Below, piece by piece: positions 7,599 through 15,093 of a stretch of 29,069 nt of DNA. Source of the DNA: a virus; IMG/VR virus record IMGVR_UViG_3300032313_000425, positions 1 to 29,069 of that record, one strand, 5' to 3'. Every line of letters begins with the position of its first letter. The first letter of the stretch is position 1. Position numbers and translations under genes: made by a program. The notes below the pieces were generated by a model. The model was not told where the DNA came from. It did not search any database and saw nothing but the letters and a program-made list of their open reading frames with translations.

Positions 7599-7745
7599 AA
7601 TGAATTCCATCATAGAATCAAAGGTCATAGTTGACATTTCGTCAGTTATTGTTTTGTACAGATTTAAAGACATCTAGCACTTCTGTCTACGTGTGGTACT
7701 ACCATTCTCATTGCAATCAAGTCCATGGCATCCCCATATAATATG

Positions 7746-7777
7746 TAAATATACGAATAATAATTTAGATTACCAAA
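7746..7777 (-). promoter_or_regulatory. Bacteroidota-type promoter for the tmRNA gene
   Basis: TTTG (7777-7774), a 20-nt spacer and TATATTTA (7753-7746) on the coding strand fit TTTG-N20-TAnnTTTG with one mismatch in the -7 box. The box ends 10 nt before the first G of the mature tmRNA, leaving a leader of a few bases for RNase P. The spacing and the TAATTTGGTA context at the -33 element are identical to those of the polymerase promoter. Confidence 0.68.
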
Positions 7778-8173
7778 TTATTTTATTTTTGCAAACTGCA
7801 AAAGATTTGAAAGGTAATATGATATATTAGGAATTATTTTTGAAGCCTCTTTTACAGATTGTGAATTAGAATCCATAATTTGCTGAGGAGTACCTATTAA
7901 TCTCCATGTTAAATTAGTTACAGTATAATATCTGCTACTTGTTATTTCATTAATATCATTTGAATTTATTTCTTCAATTGGTGCATTTATATCGTTTACC
8001 TTTTGTACGAAATATCTTTCTATATACCCATTTAAATAATCATTATCAGTTATATGTGGGGTATGTGCTAATATTTTTGGAACAGATACTTTTGGTAAAT
8101 TTCTATCTAATGATAATTTTGAATAAGCAAATATGTTATTTAGTCCGTTTTCCATATTATTATTTTTCAGCAT
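7778..8173 (-). CDS. Small tail/baseplate-associated protein of unknown function, 131 aa
   Basis: I do not recognise the family with certainty. The first ATG at 8173 overlaps the end of the hub gene by 14 nt. A second ATG at 8155 (MENGLNNIFAYSKLSLD) lies 4 nt after the hub stop and would give 125 aa; neither has a clear ribosome binding site. The central part, YLNGYIERYFVQKVNDINAPIEEI followed by RYYTVTNLTWRLIGTP, is aromatic-rich and looks well folded, and the C-terminus is helical. No membrane span or signal peptide is present. Being the last gene of the tail operon, directly after a probable hub protein, suggests a small baseplate component, but this is inference from position only. Confidence 0.75.
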   Translation of the reverse strand: MLKNNNMENGLNNIFAYSKLSLDRNLPKVSVPKILAHTPHITDNDYLNGYIERYFVQKVNDINAPIEEINSNDINEITSSRYYTVTNLTWRLIGTPQQIMDSNSQSVKEASKIIPNISYYLSNLLQFAKIK

Positions 8174-10907
8174 GCTGTCTATACTGGCCCGTTACGGTTG
8201 TTGTCCATAAATTACCATCTAGATTTTGTTCGATATTAACTACTTGAAAAAATCCATTTTGTTCATATCGTTCAGGTATTCCGATTACATTAAATATATC
8301 ACCACGACGAATTCCACTCTTTCCCAAAATTTTAAATGTATATTTTATTGGTAATAGTATTGAAGTTTTACCAACCGTAGCCCCAGCACCCATATATGAT
8401 TCAAATGCATTGTTTTTTAAAATATCAAATATTTGAGTATCTGTACAACAATATATTCTAAACCCATTTTTTAATTTTTGATATGTATTCGTTGAATCTT
8501 CAAATGCTGCCTGTGGATAGCCTATAGTCATTGTTGTTATTGCTGGATTTGCAATTATATCAATTTTATTTATATTATTACTTAATGTTGTTGTTTGTGT
8601 TTCTTCTACCGCATCTTCCAATCTTTTTATTTCAGCAAGTAATGCATCCCATGAAACTCCCTGAGCTGTACCAGAACCCTTTTCAGTTGCCGTACCACCT
8701 AATGTAGTAGGTATTACTTCGGTATATACATGTTCTTTTGTTGTTGGGTCTAAATATTCTGTGATTGATGCACCACCGGCTGTAGCTAGATATCTACCAA
8801 CTCTTCCTAAAAAAGTTTTATCTACTACTAATTTTTTTTGCCAATCGGCCTTTTTTTGTTTTGCCGTTTGTAATTCGTTTTTTAAATCAGCTATTGATGT
8901 ACCTCCCGTTTTACTCAATTTTGAATTATCTTCATATCCAATTCCGGTAAAAAATAAATCTTTATTATTTGTAAAAATACCACCCATATCTAATCCTTGT
9001 GAATTTGGATTAGCTATATAATTTTCTCTTTTTAAAATTATCTGATTAGTCATTTCAGATGGTATATCTATTTGTAAATTTGCTTCTAAAAAAGTAGATA
9101 ATTCGCCAGCGTGTCTAAATAATTGAATTTGTGATTTTGGAATTGGACAGTAACCACACCAGTTTTCATCTATGATTGCAATTTGAATATTTCCATTTTC
9201 ATCAGTTTGTTCGTTCAATTGAAAATTCCAAAATGAATTCACTGCATCGGACATTTCATTTAACATATCCAATAATACATCTTTCATTGATTTGTTTGCT
9301 GAATTTTTTATAGCTTTACAAAATACATCAAAATTAACATAAAGATTTTCAATATCTCCATAATATCCTTCTTTTTCAAAAAAACCCCCATATGTTTTAT
9401 AACTTGGAGTTGTTCCAGTTGGACTAGGACCCGGTAGAGGTTTATTTTGTACAAATGCAAATGCTCCAATACTTGCATCAAATTCACTATTTATTATTGA
9501 ATCGATAGGAGTTTCACTATCATTTAAATAATACGCAAAGAAATCAGGTATTTTTCCCGGTATTACTAATTTAGCTGGATTTGTTGAAAATATTTTTGGA
9601 AATGCTCCAATAAATGCACGTGGATGTATTCTTACTTTTACTTCTTTATCACCAACTTTATATGTAGTTAATCCATTGTTTGCATTTAAAATTCTAATTG
9701 CCAATCCAAAGTTTATGTATTTATAATCAGAACCTAATTTTTCTCTAGGAACAGACCAAGTACCAACTTTAAATTCTTTGGTTAATCCCAATTTCATACC
9801 AACACTTTCTAAACCACTAATAGATTTATAAGAATTTACTATTTCATTGATAGTGTAGTCAAATCCAATTAAATCAAAATATCCATATCCATCACTAACC
9901 CCAAGAGCAGCCTTATCAACAAATTTAGCAACTTCGGATGTCTGTCTTTCTGCTGGTAAGTTATTGAACATATATTTATATCTTCTTGCACTAGCTATTG
10001 CGTCTGTTGCTCCGGCTGCTGATATATCATTAACACCATATAATCTTATTGATTGTAATGGTTTTACTACTTTTTTATCTTTTCCCGTTGTTGTTACTAC
10101 CTTTAGTTCATTTACATTTTTTTGTTGTTGTAAAAATGTAGGTAATCCGGGCATACCTCTAAGTGAAACAGATACTATAAAATTTTCATTTTCAGATACT
10201 ACACTACCACCAACTATGAATGCAAAAAACGAATCATAATTTCCGTATGAGGAAACACGTTTTGCATGTAATACATCATAATTTAAATTTTCATCAGCAG
10301 CTTGCTTTACAATTGTTCTTGCATTTGTAGTATCTATTAATTGTCCTAATGCTTCAGCATCACCCCATCCATATTCTATTAATATACTAAAACCAGGCTC
10401 CATAAAATACCTTTGTACTTCTTCCAATTGTGGTAATGAAAAACATTTTATTACTAATGTTCCAACTCTTGATATTTGGTCCTTTCCTTCTTTTATTTCT
10501 AAACTAGTAACAACCGGAGATGGTCTTAATACCCAATCTTGAGTTTCCGTATTGTATGTATTAGTATTGGTATTATTTATTTGATATTTTATTGTTGGAA
10601 ATACCCATTTTTTATCAAAATCTTTACCCATCGGACCACTTCCGTTTACATTACCATAACTACCCGGTACAACAATTGAATTTTTTCCAGAAATTACAGT
10701 GTTATCAACAATACCCAATTCATCCGATAAAGTTGCAGATTGAAATATAAGTCCTTTCTCTGCTCCAGAAAAAATTCGTATCCAAGGAAATTTCCCAGAT
10801 AATGTTTTGTTTCTGTTTTTAAATAAATAACCTGTTCCTGACATTCCAGATACTATACTGTTACATACATTATCCGATATTCTAGAAAACTTTGGAAATG
10901 TTCCCAT
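8160..10907 (-). CDS. Probable baseplate hub protein (gp27 / late-control-D like), 915 aa
   Basis: The N-terminal third contains ISRVGTLVIKCFSLPQLEE, then a turn PGFSILIEYGWGD near residues 165-182, the type of region seen in hub proteins that bridge tail tube and spike. The last 60 residues (LPIKYTFKILGKSG, RRGDIFNVIGIPERY, GFFQVVNIEQNL, WTTTVTGQYR) look like the beta-barrel with which gpD/gp27-type proteins end. Between them lie about 500 residues of extra sequence, including a Lys/Glu coiled-coil stretch near 680-705. T4 gp27 has 391 residues, so this protein is more than twice as long. It follows the gp53/LysM gene with only 1 nt between, in the tail operon. A hub role is my best reading; another large baseplate structural protein is possible. 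No lysozyme domain was seen, unlike T4 gp5. Confidence 0.55.
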   Translation of the reverse strand: MGTFPKFSRISDNVCNSIVSGMSGTGYLFKNRNKTLSGKFPWIRIFSGAEKGLIFQSATLSDELGIVDNTVISGKNSIVVPGSYGNVNGSGPMGKDFDKKWVFPTIKYQINNTNTNTYNTETQDWVLRPSPVVTSLEIKEGKDQISRVGTLVIKCFSLPQLEEVQRYFMEPGFSILIEYGWGDAEALGQLIDTTNARTIVKQAADENLNYDVLHAKRVSSYGNYDSFFAFIVGGSVVSENENFIVSVSLRGMPGLPTFLQQQKNVNELKVVTTTGKDKKVVKPLQSIRLYGVNDISAAGATDAIASARRYKYMFNNLPAERQTSEVAKFVDKAALGVSDGYGYFDLIGFDYTINEIVNSYKSISGLESVGMKLGLTKEFKVGTWSVPREKLGSDYKYINFGLAIRILNANNGLTTYKVGDKEVKVRIHPRAFIGAFPKIFSTNPAKLVIPGKIPDFFAYYLNDSETPIDSIINSEFDASIGAFAFVQNKPLPGPSPTGTTPSYKTYGGFFEKEGYYGDIENLYVNFDVFCKAIKNSANKSMKDVLLDMLNEMSDAVNSFWNFQLNEQTDENGNIQIAIIDENWCGYCPIPKSQIQLFRHAGELSTFLEANLQIDIPSEMTNQIILKRENYIANPNSQGLDMGGIFTNNKDLFFTGIGYEDNSKLSKTGGTSIADLKNELQTAKQKKADWQKKLVVDKTFLGRVGRYLATAGGASITEYLDPTTKEHVYTEVIPTTLGGTATEKGSGTAQGVSWDALLAEIKRLEDAVEETQTTTLSNNINKIDIIANPAITTMTIGYPQAAFEDSTNTYQKLKNGFRIYCCTDTQIFDILKNNAFESYMGAGATVGKTSILLPIKYTFKILGKSGIRRGDIFNVIGIPERYEQNGFFQVVNIEQNLDGNLWTTTVTGQYRQHAEK

Positions 10908-10908
10908 C

Positions 10909-11193
10909 TTATCTCATTGTTTGATTTACCACATCCTGATAATTTACAGGAATTCTTAAAATTGTTCCATCTTTAAATCCAATTGGTGCTGTATGTATAT
11001 TATTTGCAGCTGCTATAACCCACCACAAATTTGGGTTTTGATAAAATTGTGTAGCTAATGTATCTAATCTATCTCCCGTTTCAGTTGCTATCGTTATATC
11101 CAAAGGATTTTGTGGAATAGTGCGCATTATAGTTGCTCTATATACTTCCTTACCATCTAATGTTTTTTTAATAGGATTATTATTATATCTCAT
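10909..11193 (-). CDS. Baseplate wedge protein with LysM domain (gp53-like), 94 aa
   Basis: Residues about 33-85 form a LysM-like fold: TETGDRLDTLATQFYQNPN, LWWVIAAANNI, then GTILRIP. LysM domains of this length with a WWxIAxANNI core occur in T4 gp53 and in small baseplate proteins of other contractile tails, where they contact the tube and wedge rather than peptidoglycan. There is no signal peptide. The protein is about half the length of T4 gp53, so it consists mainly of the LysM unit with a short N-terminal arm (MRYNNNPIKKTLDGKEVYR). It ends 1 nt before the hub gene and starts 39 nt after the 631-aa gene, so it is part of the tail operon. Confidence 0.82.
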   Translation of the reverse strand: MRYNNNPIKKTLDGKEVYRATIMRTIPQNPLDITIATETGDRLDTLATQFYQNPNLWWVIAAANNIHTAPIGFKDGTILRIPVNYQDVVNQTMR

Positions 11194-11232
11194 ATTTAAT
11201 AAGTATTTGGTTTAATTAAAATTCTTAACGTT

Positions 11233-13128
11233 TTATTTTCCTTGTTTCATCCATGATGGATTTTTTGGAGTTTCTACACTGGTTTTTGGAGGTGTACGGC
11301 GTACTCCATTTTCTATTATTGCTACAGTTTCATTATATGTTTTTATCCAAAAGTTTAATCTATCTAATTCCTCTGTCTCTGCCGGTGTCCATGGTTTTGC
11401 AAATAAACCCATAAAACTTGCTTCATGTTGTTTTTTTAAATTGGCAAGTTGTTTTTGTAATTCAGCTCTTTTATCATAAATAGCTTTATTAGTTTTATCT
11501 TTTTTTGCTTCTTCTTCTATATTACGTTTTTGATATGGTGTTGCAAATACATTCCCTTTTGATTCTGTATTTCCATATGTGTCTATTGCTAAAAAGTCTC
11601 TCATTTCATCTTCAGTTGCAAGCCTTAGAGATTTTCCTTTGAGTCCTCTTGTTTGTTTTATATACAACTCTTTAGTACCAAGTGCCTTTACTACTTGTTT
11701 TCCTTTTTCAGGTTTTTTTGTAGGGTCAGTGATTGCCGCATTTACCGCTAATGCCAGCTGAATATCATATGCAGTACTAGCAAATGGTTGTGCCACTGTT
11801 GCAGTACCAGTGTTTATTACACTTCTACCAAAATAAAGTAAATTCCTAACCCCCGTAAAAAGATTAGCCGCAAGTGTAGCTCCACTAGCTAGTTGAGCTA
11901 ACGCAGATACTTTTTGAAAAATATCTCCATTTACAAGGTTTTCTTTTACTTCCCAATTATAATTTTGTATCCAAGTTCTATTTTCGGTAATTTGTTCCTG
12001 CAAAAATATACCTTTATTTTGATGTTCATACACATACTCTCCTAAAAAGTTAAGCCCCTCTGCTTTGTTTTTAGCATCTCTTGAAAGATATCTATCGTAT
12101 GCAGTTCCAGATCTTCCCGCAGTTACATTAATTTCTTCAGCTTGTCTATCTAAATCAGCGTTTTGTGATGCAGCTTTTATATCACTTGTAGTATAATAAC
12201 GATTTCCATAATAATCATTAGAACCCAAAACATACCCATCACCTTTTTTCATTTGCATCGAATACAATTTTGGAGTGGTATTAAATTTATTTTTATATAA
12301 GCCGGTTCCTGTAAACCATTGTTTTTCCAAATTATCCAATCCAAAACTATTATATAAATTAGTAACTTTAAAAGTTGCTCCAAATACAGTTCTGTCTCCG
12401 TAGTTATTAAAAAGTGAAAAGCTATTCTCTTCTGCCCAATGATGCCACTGGTGAGATGTATGTGCAATTTTATATAAAGTACTTCCTTCAGAAAGCATAC
12501 CTTTTGTTAAATCATAGAAATTTCCAAATTTAACCTGTCCACCAAGTCCCAATGCCAATGAATATCCCCAACTATTAGGTACTGGCCCTGATTGTTGAGC
12601 TGGGTCATAACGATATCTGAGCGTTGAAAACCCCGCCTTAACACCTATCAAAGCCCTTCTACTATTATTTAGAACATTAAACGTTCTACCTGCAAACGCA
12701 ACAGTTGATGCACCTCCAGTTGCCGCTAATCCCAAACCTTGAACTATTCCATCCCCAATATTCCATACTAGCTTCGATTGCCAACCATATCCAAGAGTTG
12801 TATTTAAAGCTTCTTCTTTAGTTGTTCCATATTGGTAAGTGTGAGTTTTTCCAAGTATATCATCCACAAGAGTAGGAGGTGGTGTTGATGGATAAACTAT
12901 ATCATGTATAGGTACTTTCTCTTCATCAGATGGAGGTGGTTCTACTTTGGCCGCTTTAGTTACCTTACTTACTTCTTTTGTATTTACATTAGACACATTT
13001 TTAGTATTGGCTTTAAATCCCTGACTACCAAATGTATTAGTAGTTGGTTTTGAAATAACATTCTTTAAACTAAAGCCTCCAACGCTTCCTTTGTTACTTA
13101 AACTTAATGATAAATTCCCATCTGCCAT
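11233..13128 (-). CDS. Tail/baseplate structural protein of unknown function, 631 aa
   Basis: I do not recognise this family. Residues 1-75 are a Ser/Asn/Lys-rich disordered-looking arm ending in a Pro-rich stretch (PPPSDEEK, STPPPT). Residues about 110-160 hold Gly/Ala-rich segments (GDGIVQGLGLAATGGAST). Aromatic-rich blocks follow (TSHQWHHWAEENSFSLF, NNYGDRTVFGATFKVTN). A second Ala-rich helical region lies near 410-470, then a charged Lys/Glu helix near 540-580, and a Pro-rich tail ending PSWMKQGK. There is no signal peptide. It lies between the tail-tube-initiator-like gene and the gp53/LysM gene, with a 15-nt gap upstream, so a tail or baseplate role is likely from position. The hydrophobic stretches are Gly/Ala-rich and I do not call them membrane spans. 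Confidence 0.75.
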   Translation of the reverse strand: MADGNLSLSLSNKGSVGGFSLKNVISKPTTNTFGSQGFKANTKNVSNVNTKEVSKVTKAAKVEPPPSDEEKVPIHDIVYPSTPPPTLVDDILGKTHTYQYGTTKEEALNTTLGYGWQSKLVWNIGDGIVQGLGLAATGGASTVAFAGRTFNVLNNSRRALIGVKAGFSTLRYRYDPAQQSGPVPNSWGYSLALGLGGQVKFGNFYDLTKGMLSEGSTLYKIAHTSHQWHHWAEENSFSLFNNYGDRTVFGATFKVTNLYNSFGLDNLEKQWFTGTGLYKNKFNTTPKLYSMQMKKGDGYVLGSNDYYGNRYYTTSDIKAASQNADLDRQAEEINVTAGRSGTAYDRYLSRDAKNKAEGLNFLGEYVYEHQNKGIFLQEQITENRTWIQNYNWEVKENLVNGDIFQKVSALAQLASGATLAANLFTGVRNLLYFGRSVINTGTATVAQPFASTAYDIQLALAVNAAITDPTKKPEKGKQVVKALGTKELYIKQTRGLKGKSLRLATEDEMRDFLAIDTYGNTESKGNVFATPYQKRNIEEEAKKDKTNKAIYDKRAELQKQLANLKKQHEASFMGLFAKPWTPAETEELDRLNFWIKTYNETVAIIENGVRRTPPKTSVETPKNPSWMKQGK

Positions 13129-13143
13129 ATTACTATTTTATTA

Positions 13144-15090
13144 TTAAGGTGTAGGTGCGGTAGGTGTAATATAATCATACAACGCATTACCATACTCAAA
13201 TGTTGAATCATAAACTGTAGATTTACTTTCAATAAATTTAACAGTAATATCAACATCAACTATCATAGGTAATACAAAATTTTTACCTGTTAATGTTTCA
13301 TCCATAGCCATATTGTATCCGACCGCGCCACCTCCATTGCTAAGTGGGGCCGGCATGATTACGTTTGCAAATAACTTTCTGTTCATTCCAATTTCCCAAG
13401 GTGAATTTTCATCAACACTAAATGTCATATTTTCTATAAAACAACTTCGTTTTTCGTACATATTTCCTAATGTAAGAGCAATTATCGGAGGCGCCACTGC
13501 ATTAACCTCTCCTCTATATCCTTGTGGGTAAACAAGACCTGCCAATGCATTTAATCGTCTCCAAGCATTTATATGCTCAACTAAGTTCATTGAAAAAACT
13601 TTAAATTTAAATGATAAACTTCGTTCAACACCACCATATGTATATGAATTAAATGGGTTTCCTATAAACTTATTAGGCTCCCAACTTGGTGTAAATGTTT
13701 CTTGTAAATCAGTAACAGTACATCTAAATTGTAATGTCATTCCTTTAAATTCACTATAAAATTTAAGTCTTACTAAATCAAAATCATCATATGGAGTTTT
13801 ACCATCGCTTGATAATGCTGTTGTACCAGGGTACATAATATCAGGACTTAAATTGAATACATCTCCATTGGATGTCATTCCTCTTTTTATATATAATGAA
13901 TCTTTTTGTGTGGAATCATGAACATCTTGATATTTGGGTGTATCTTGTACAACATCTCTTAATGCCGCATCCATCAGTATACCCGGATTGTTTGGTAAGT
14001 CAACCAAATTTGTATCAGGATCTATATAAGCTAAACCTTCAGAAACCAATTTATTTAATATAGTTCTTCTATAATACGCCTCCAAATCTCTTTGGTCTGC
14101 TAAATAGTTAGGATTGATGGATTTTATTAAGGTTTGTTCGTATTTATTTTTAGACCACCATAATTTAGCTTGGTCTGGAATAGTTGGGTCTGTTCTTCTC
14201 CTACTTTCGGGTCCAAGTATCACATTTGCCATTTGCTTACTAGTAATTGCTCCTACTGCTTTACTAACTAATAAACGGGCTCCGGCTTTAAATAAATTAG
14301 ATACAATACCAGCACCTGTTGATATTAAAAAATCTTTACCTTGTGCTAATATATTTTTGTTGGGTTTTAATAAATTATTAACAAACCCAGGTACTTTATC
14401 TTTATTTTTTAAATCAATTATTTTCTTTCTTATATCAGATTCACGTACATAATCTCTTTTATTAGAATCATATCCTTTTCCAAATTCCTCAGCTACTTTA
14501 CTTGGAATCATTGGTCCTGGTAATATAGAACCTAATAATCTACCACCAACATCAGATATTGCATTCAATGCTATTGGTGTTATATCAGGTTTTGGTGGTA
14601 ATGATGCTTTTTTTCCAAATGTAAGGAAATTAGCCATAGCATCGCCAGCATATTTTCCAACTGCATCACCAATAACATCATCAAGACCTCCAGCTGCACC
14701 TTGTTCAGTTGCTCTTTTCATTACTAATAAAGTCTGTGTATTTTTATTTGTAATTCTAGTAAAATCTAAACCATATATTACAGGTCTTGCAAAGTTTTGA
14801 AATTGCTTTAAACCTAATTCTTCTTGTTCATTTAAAGTTTCTGAAAGTCTTATACTTCTAGTATTTCGTAGCCTATTCATATTTGTAAGAACATCAAATC
14901 CTGCTGCAATATTACCAAACAATCCTTGTCTTGGAGTTGTTCTATTTAATTGATTAATTGCATAACTATTTGATGTAATAGGTACAATTCTTTTACTATC
15001 TTGAGGAGCATATATTTCCTCTGCCGTTTTACCTGTATTTGGTCCAGATGTATTTTTCTTTTGTCTAAATAATTCTTCTAAACTTGGCAT
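13144..15090 (-). CDS. Probable baseplate / tail-tube initiator protein, 648 aa
   Basis: Residues 1-430 contain a helical, Lys/Arg-rich N-terminal part and an Ala/Gly segment (LISTGAGIVSNLFKAGARLL). Residues about 440-640 form a beta-rich domain: KGMTLQFRCTVTDLQETFTP, then YGGVERSLSFKFKVFSMN, then NALAGLVYPQGYRG, PPIIALTLGNMYEKRSC and MTFSVDENSPWEIG. Such domains with a strand-rich tube-like fold and a PWEI-type end occur in proteins that cap or initiate the tail tube (gp48/gp54 role in T4). The gene begins 3 nt after the tape-measure stop, the place where tube-initiator and hub genes usually lie. The assignment to gp48 or gp54 is not secure, because the large N-terminal part has no T4 counterpart I can name. 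Confidence 0.45.
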   Translation of the reverse strand: MPSLEELFRQKKNTSGPNTGKTAEEIYAPQDSKRIVPITSNSYAINQLNRTTPRQGLFGNIAAGFDVLTNMNRLRNTRSIRLSETLNEQEELGLKQFQNFARPVIYGLDFTRITNKNTQTLLVMKRATEQGAAGGLDDVIGDAVGKYAGDAMANFLTFGKKASLPPKPDITPIALNAISDVGGRLLGSILPGPMIPSKVAEEFGKGYDSNKRDYVRESDIRKKIIDLKNKDKVPGFVNNLLKPNKNILAQGKDFLISTGAGIVSNLFKAGARLLVSKAVGAITSKQMANVILGPESRRRTDPTIPDQAKLWWSKNKYEQTLIKSINPNYLADQRDLEAYYRRTILNKLVSEGLAYIDPDTNLVDLPNNPGILMDAALRDVVQDTPKYQDVHDSTQKDSLYIKRGMTSNGDVFNLSPDIMYPGTTALSSDGKTPYDDFDLVRLKFYSEFKGMTLQFRCTVTDLQETFTPSWEPNKFIGNPFNSYTYGGVERSLSFKFKVFSMNLVEHINAWRRLNALAGLVYPQGYRGEVNAVAPPIIALTLGNMYEKRSCFIENMTFSVDENSPWEIGMNRKLFANVIMPAPLSNGGGAVGYNMAMDETLTGKNFVLPMIVDVDITVKFIESKSTVYDSTFEYGNALYDYITPTAPTP

Positions 15091-15093
15091 ATC

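Larger units (their letters stand above)
7350..7735 (-). ncRNA. ssrA: tmRNA (transfer-messenger RNA), phage-encoded, 386 nt
   Basis: The ends form a tRNA-like domain. The 5' GGGGATG (7735-7729) pairs over 7 bp with CATCTCC (7360-7354), followed by the discriminator A and an encoded CCA (7352-7350). Its third pair is G-U, the same position as the G3-U identity pair for alanyl-tRNA synthetase. A T-arm with 5-bp stem and loop, AGGGGTTCGATTCCCCT, precedes the acceptor strand. The 5' side has the D-loop-like TGGACTTGA. Inside lies a short frame, GGG GCT TCT GAG TAC GCA TAC GCT GCT TAG, encoding GASEYAYAA, and a pseudoknot at 7486-7520. The molecule would rescue stalled ribosomes and tag nascent proteins for proteolysis with host SmpB and alanyl-tRNA synthetase. 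It has its own promoter and terminator and sits between tail genes and the polymerase. A single-piece rather than permuted gene is clear because both acceptor strands are at the ends. Confidence 0.93.

Noticed and set aside
7350-7735. tmRNA as an attachment site of an integrated prophage or island
   Set aside because: Tail genes flank it on one side and polymerase and nuclease genes on the other in one continuous phage module, and there is no integrase or duplicated tmRNA 3' end in the window.
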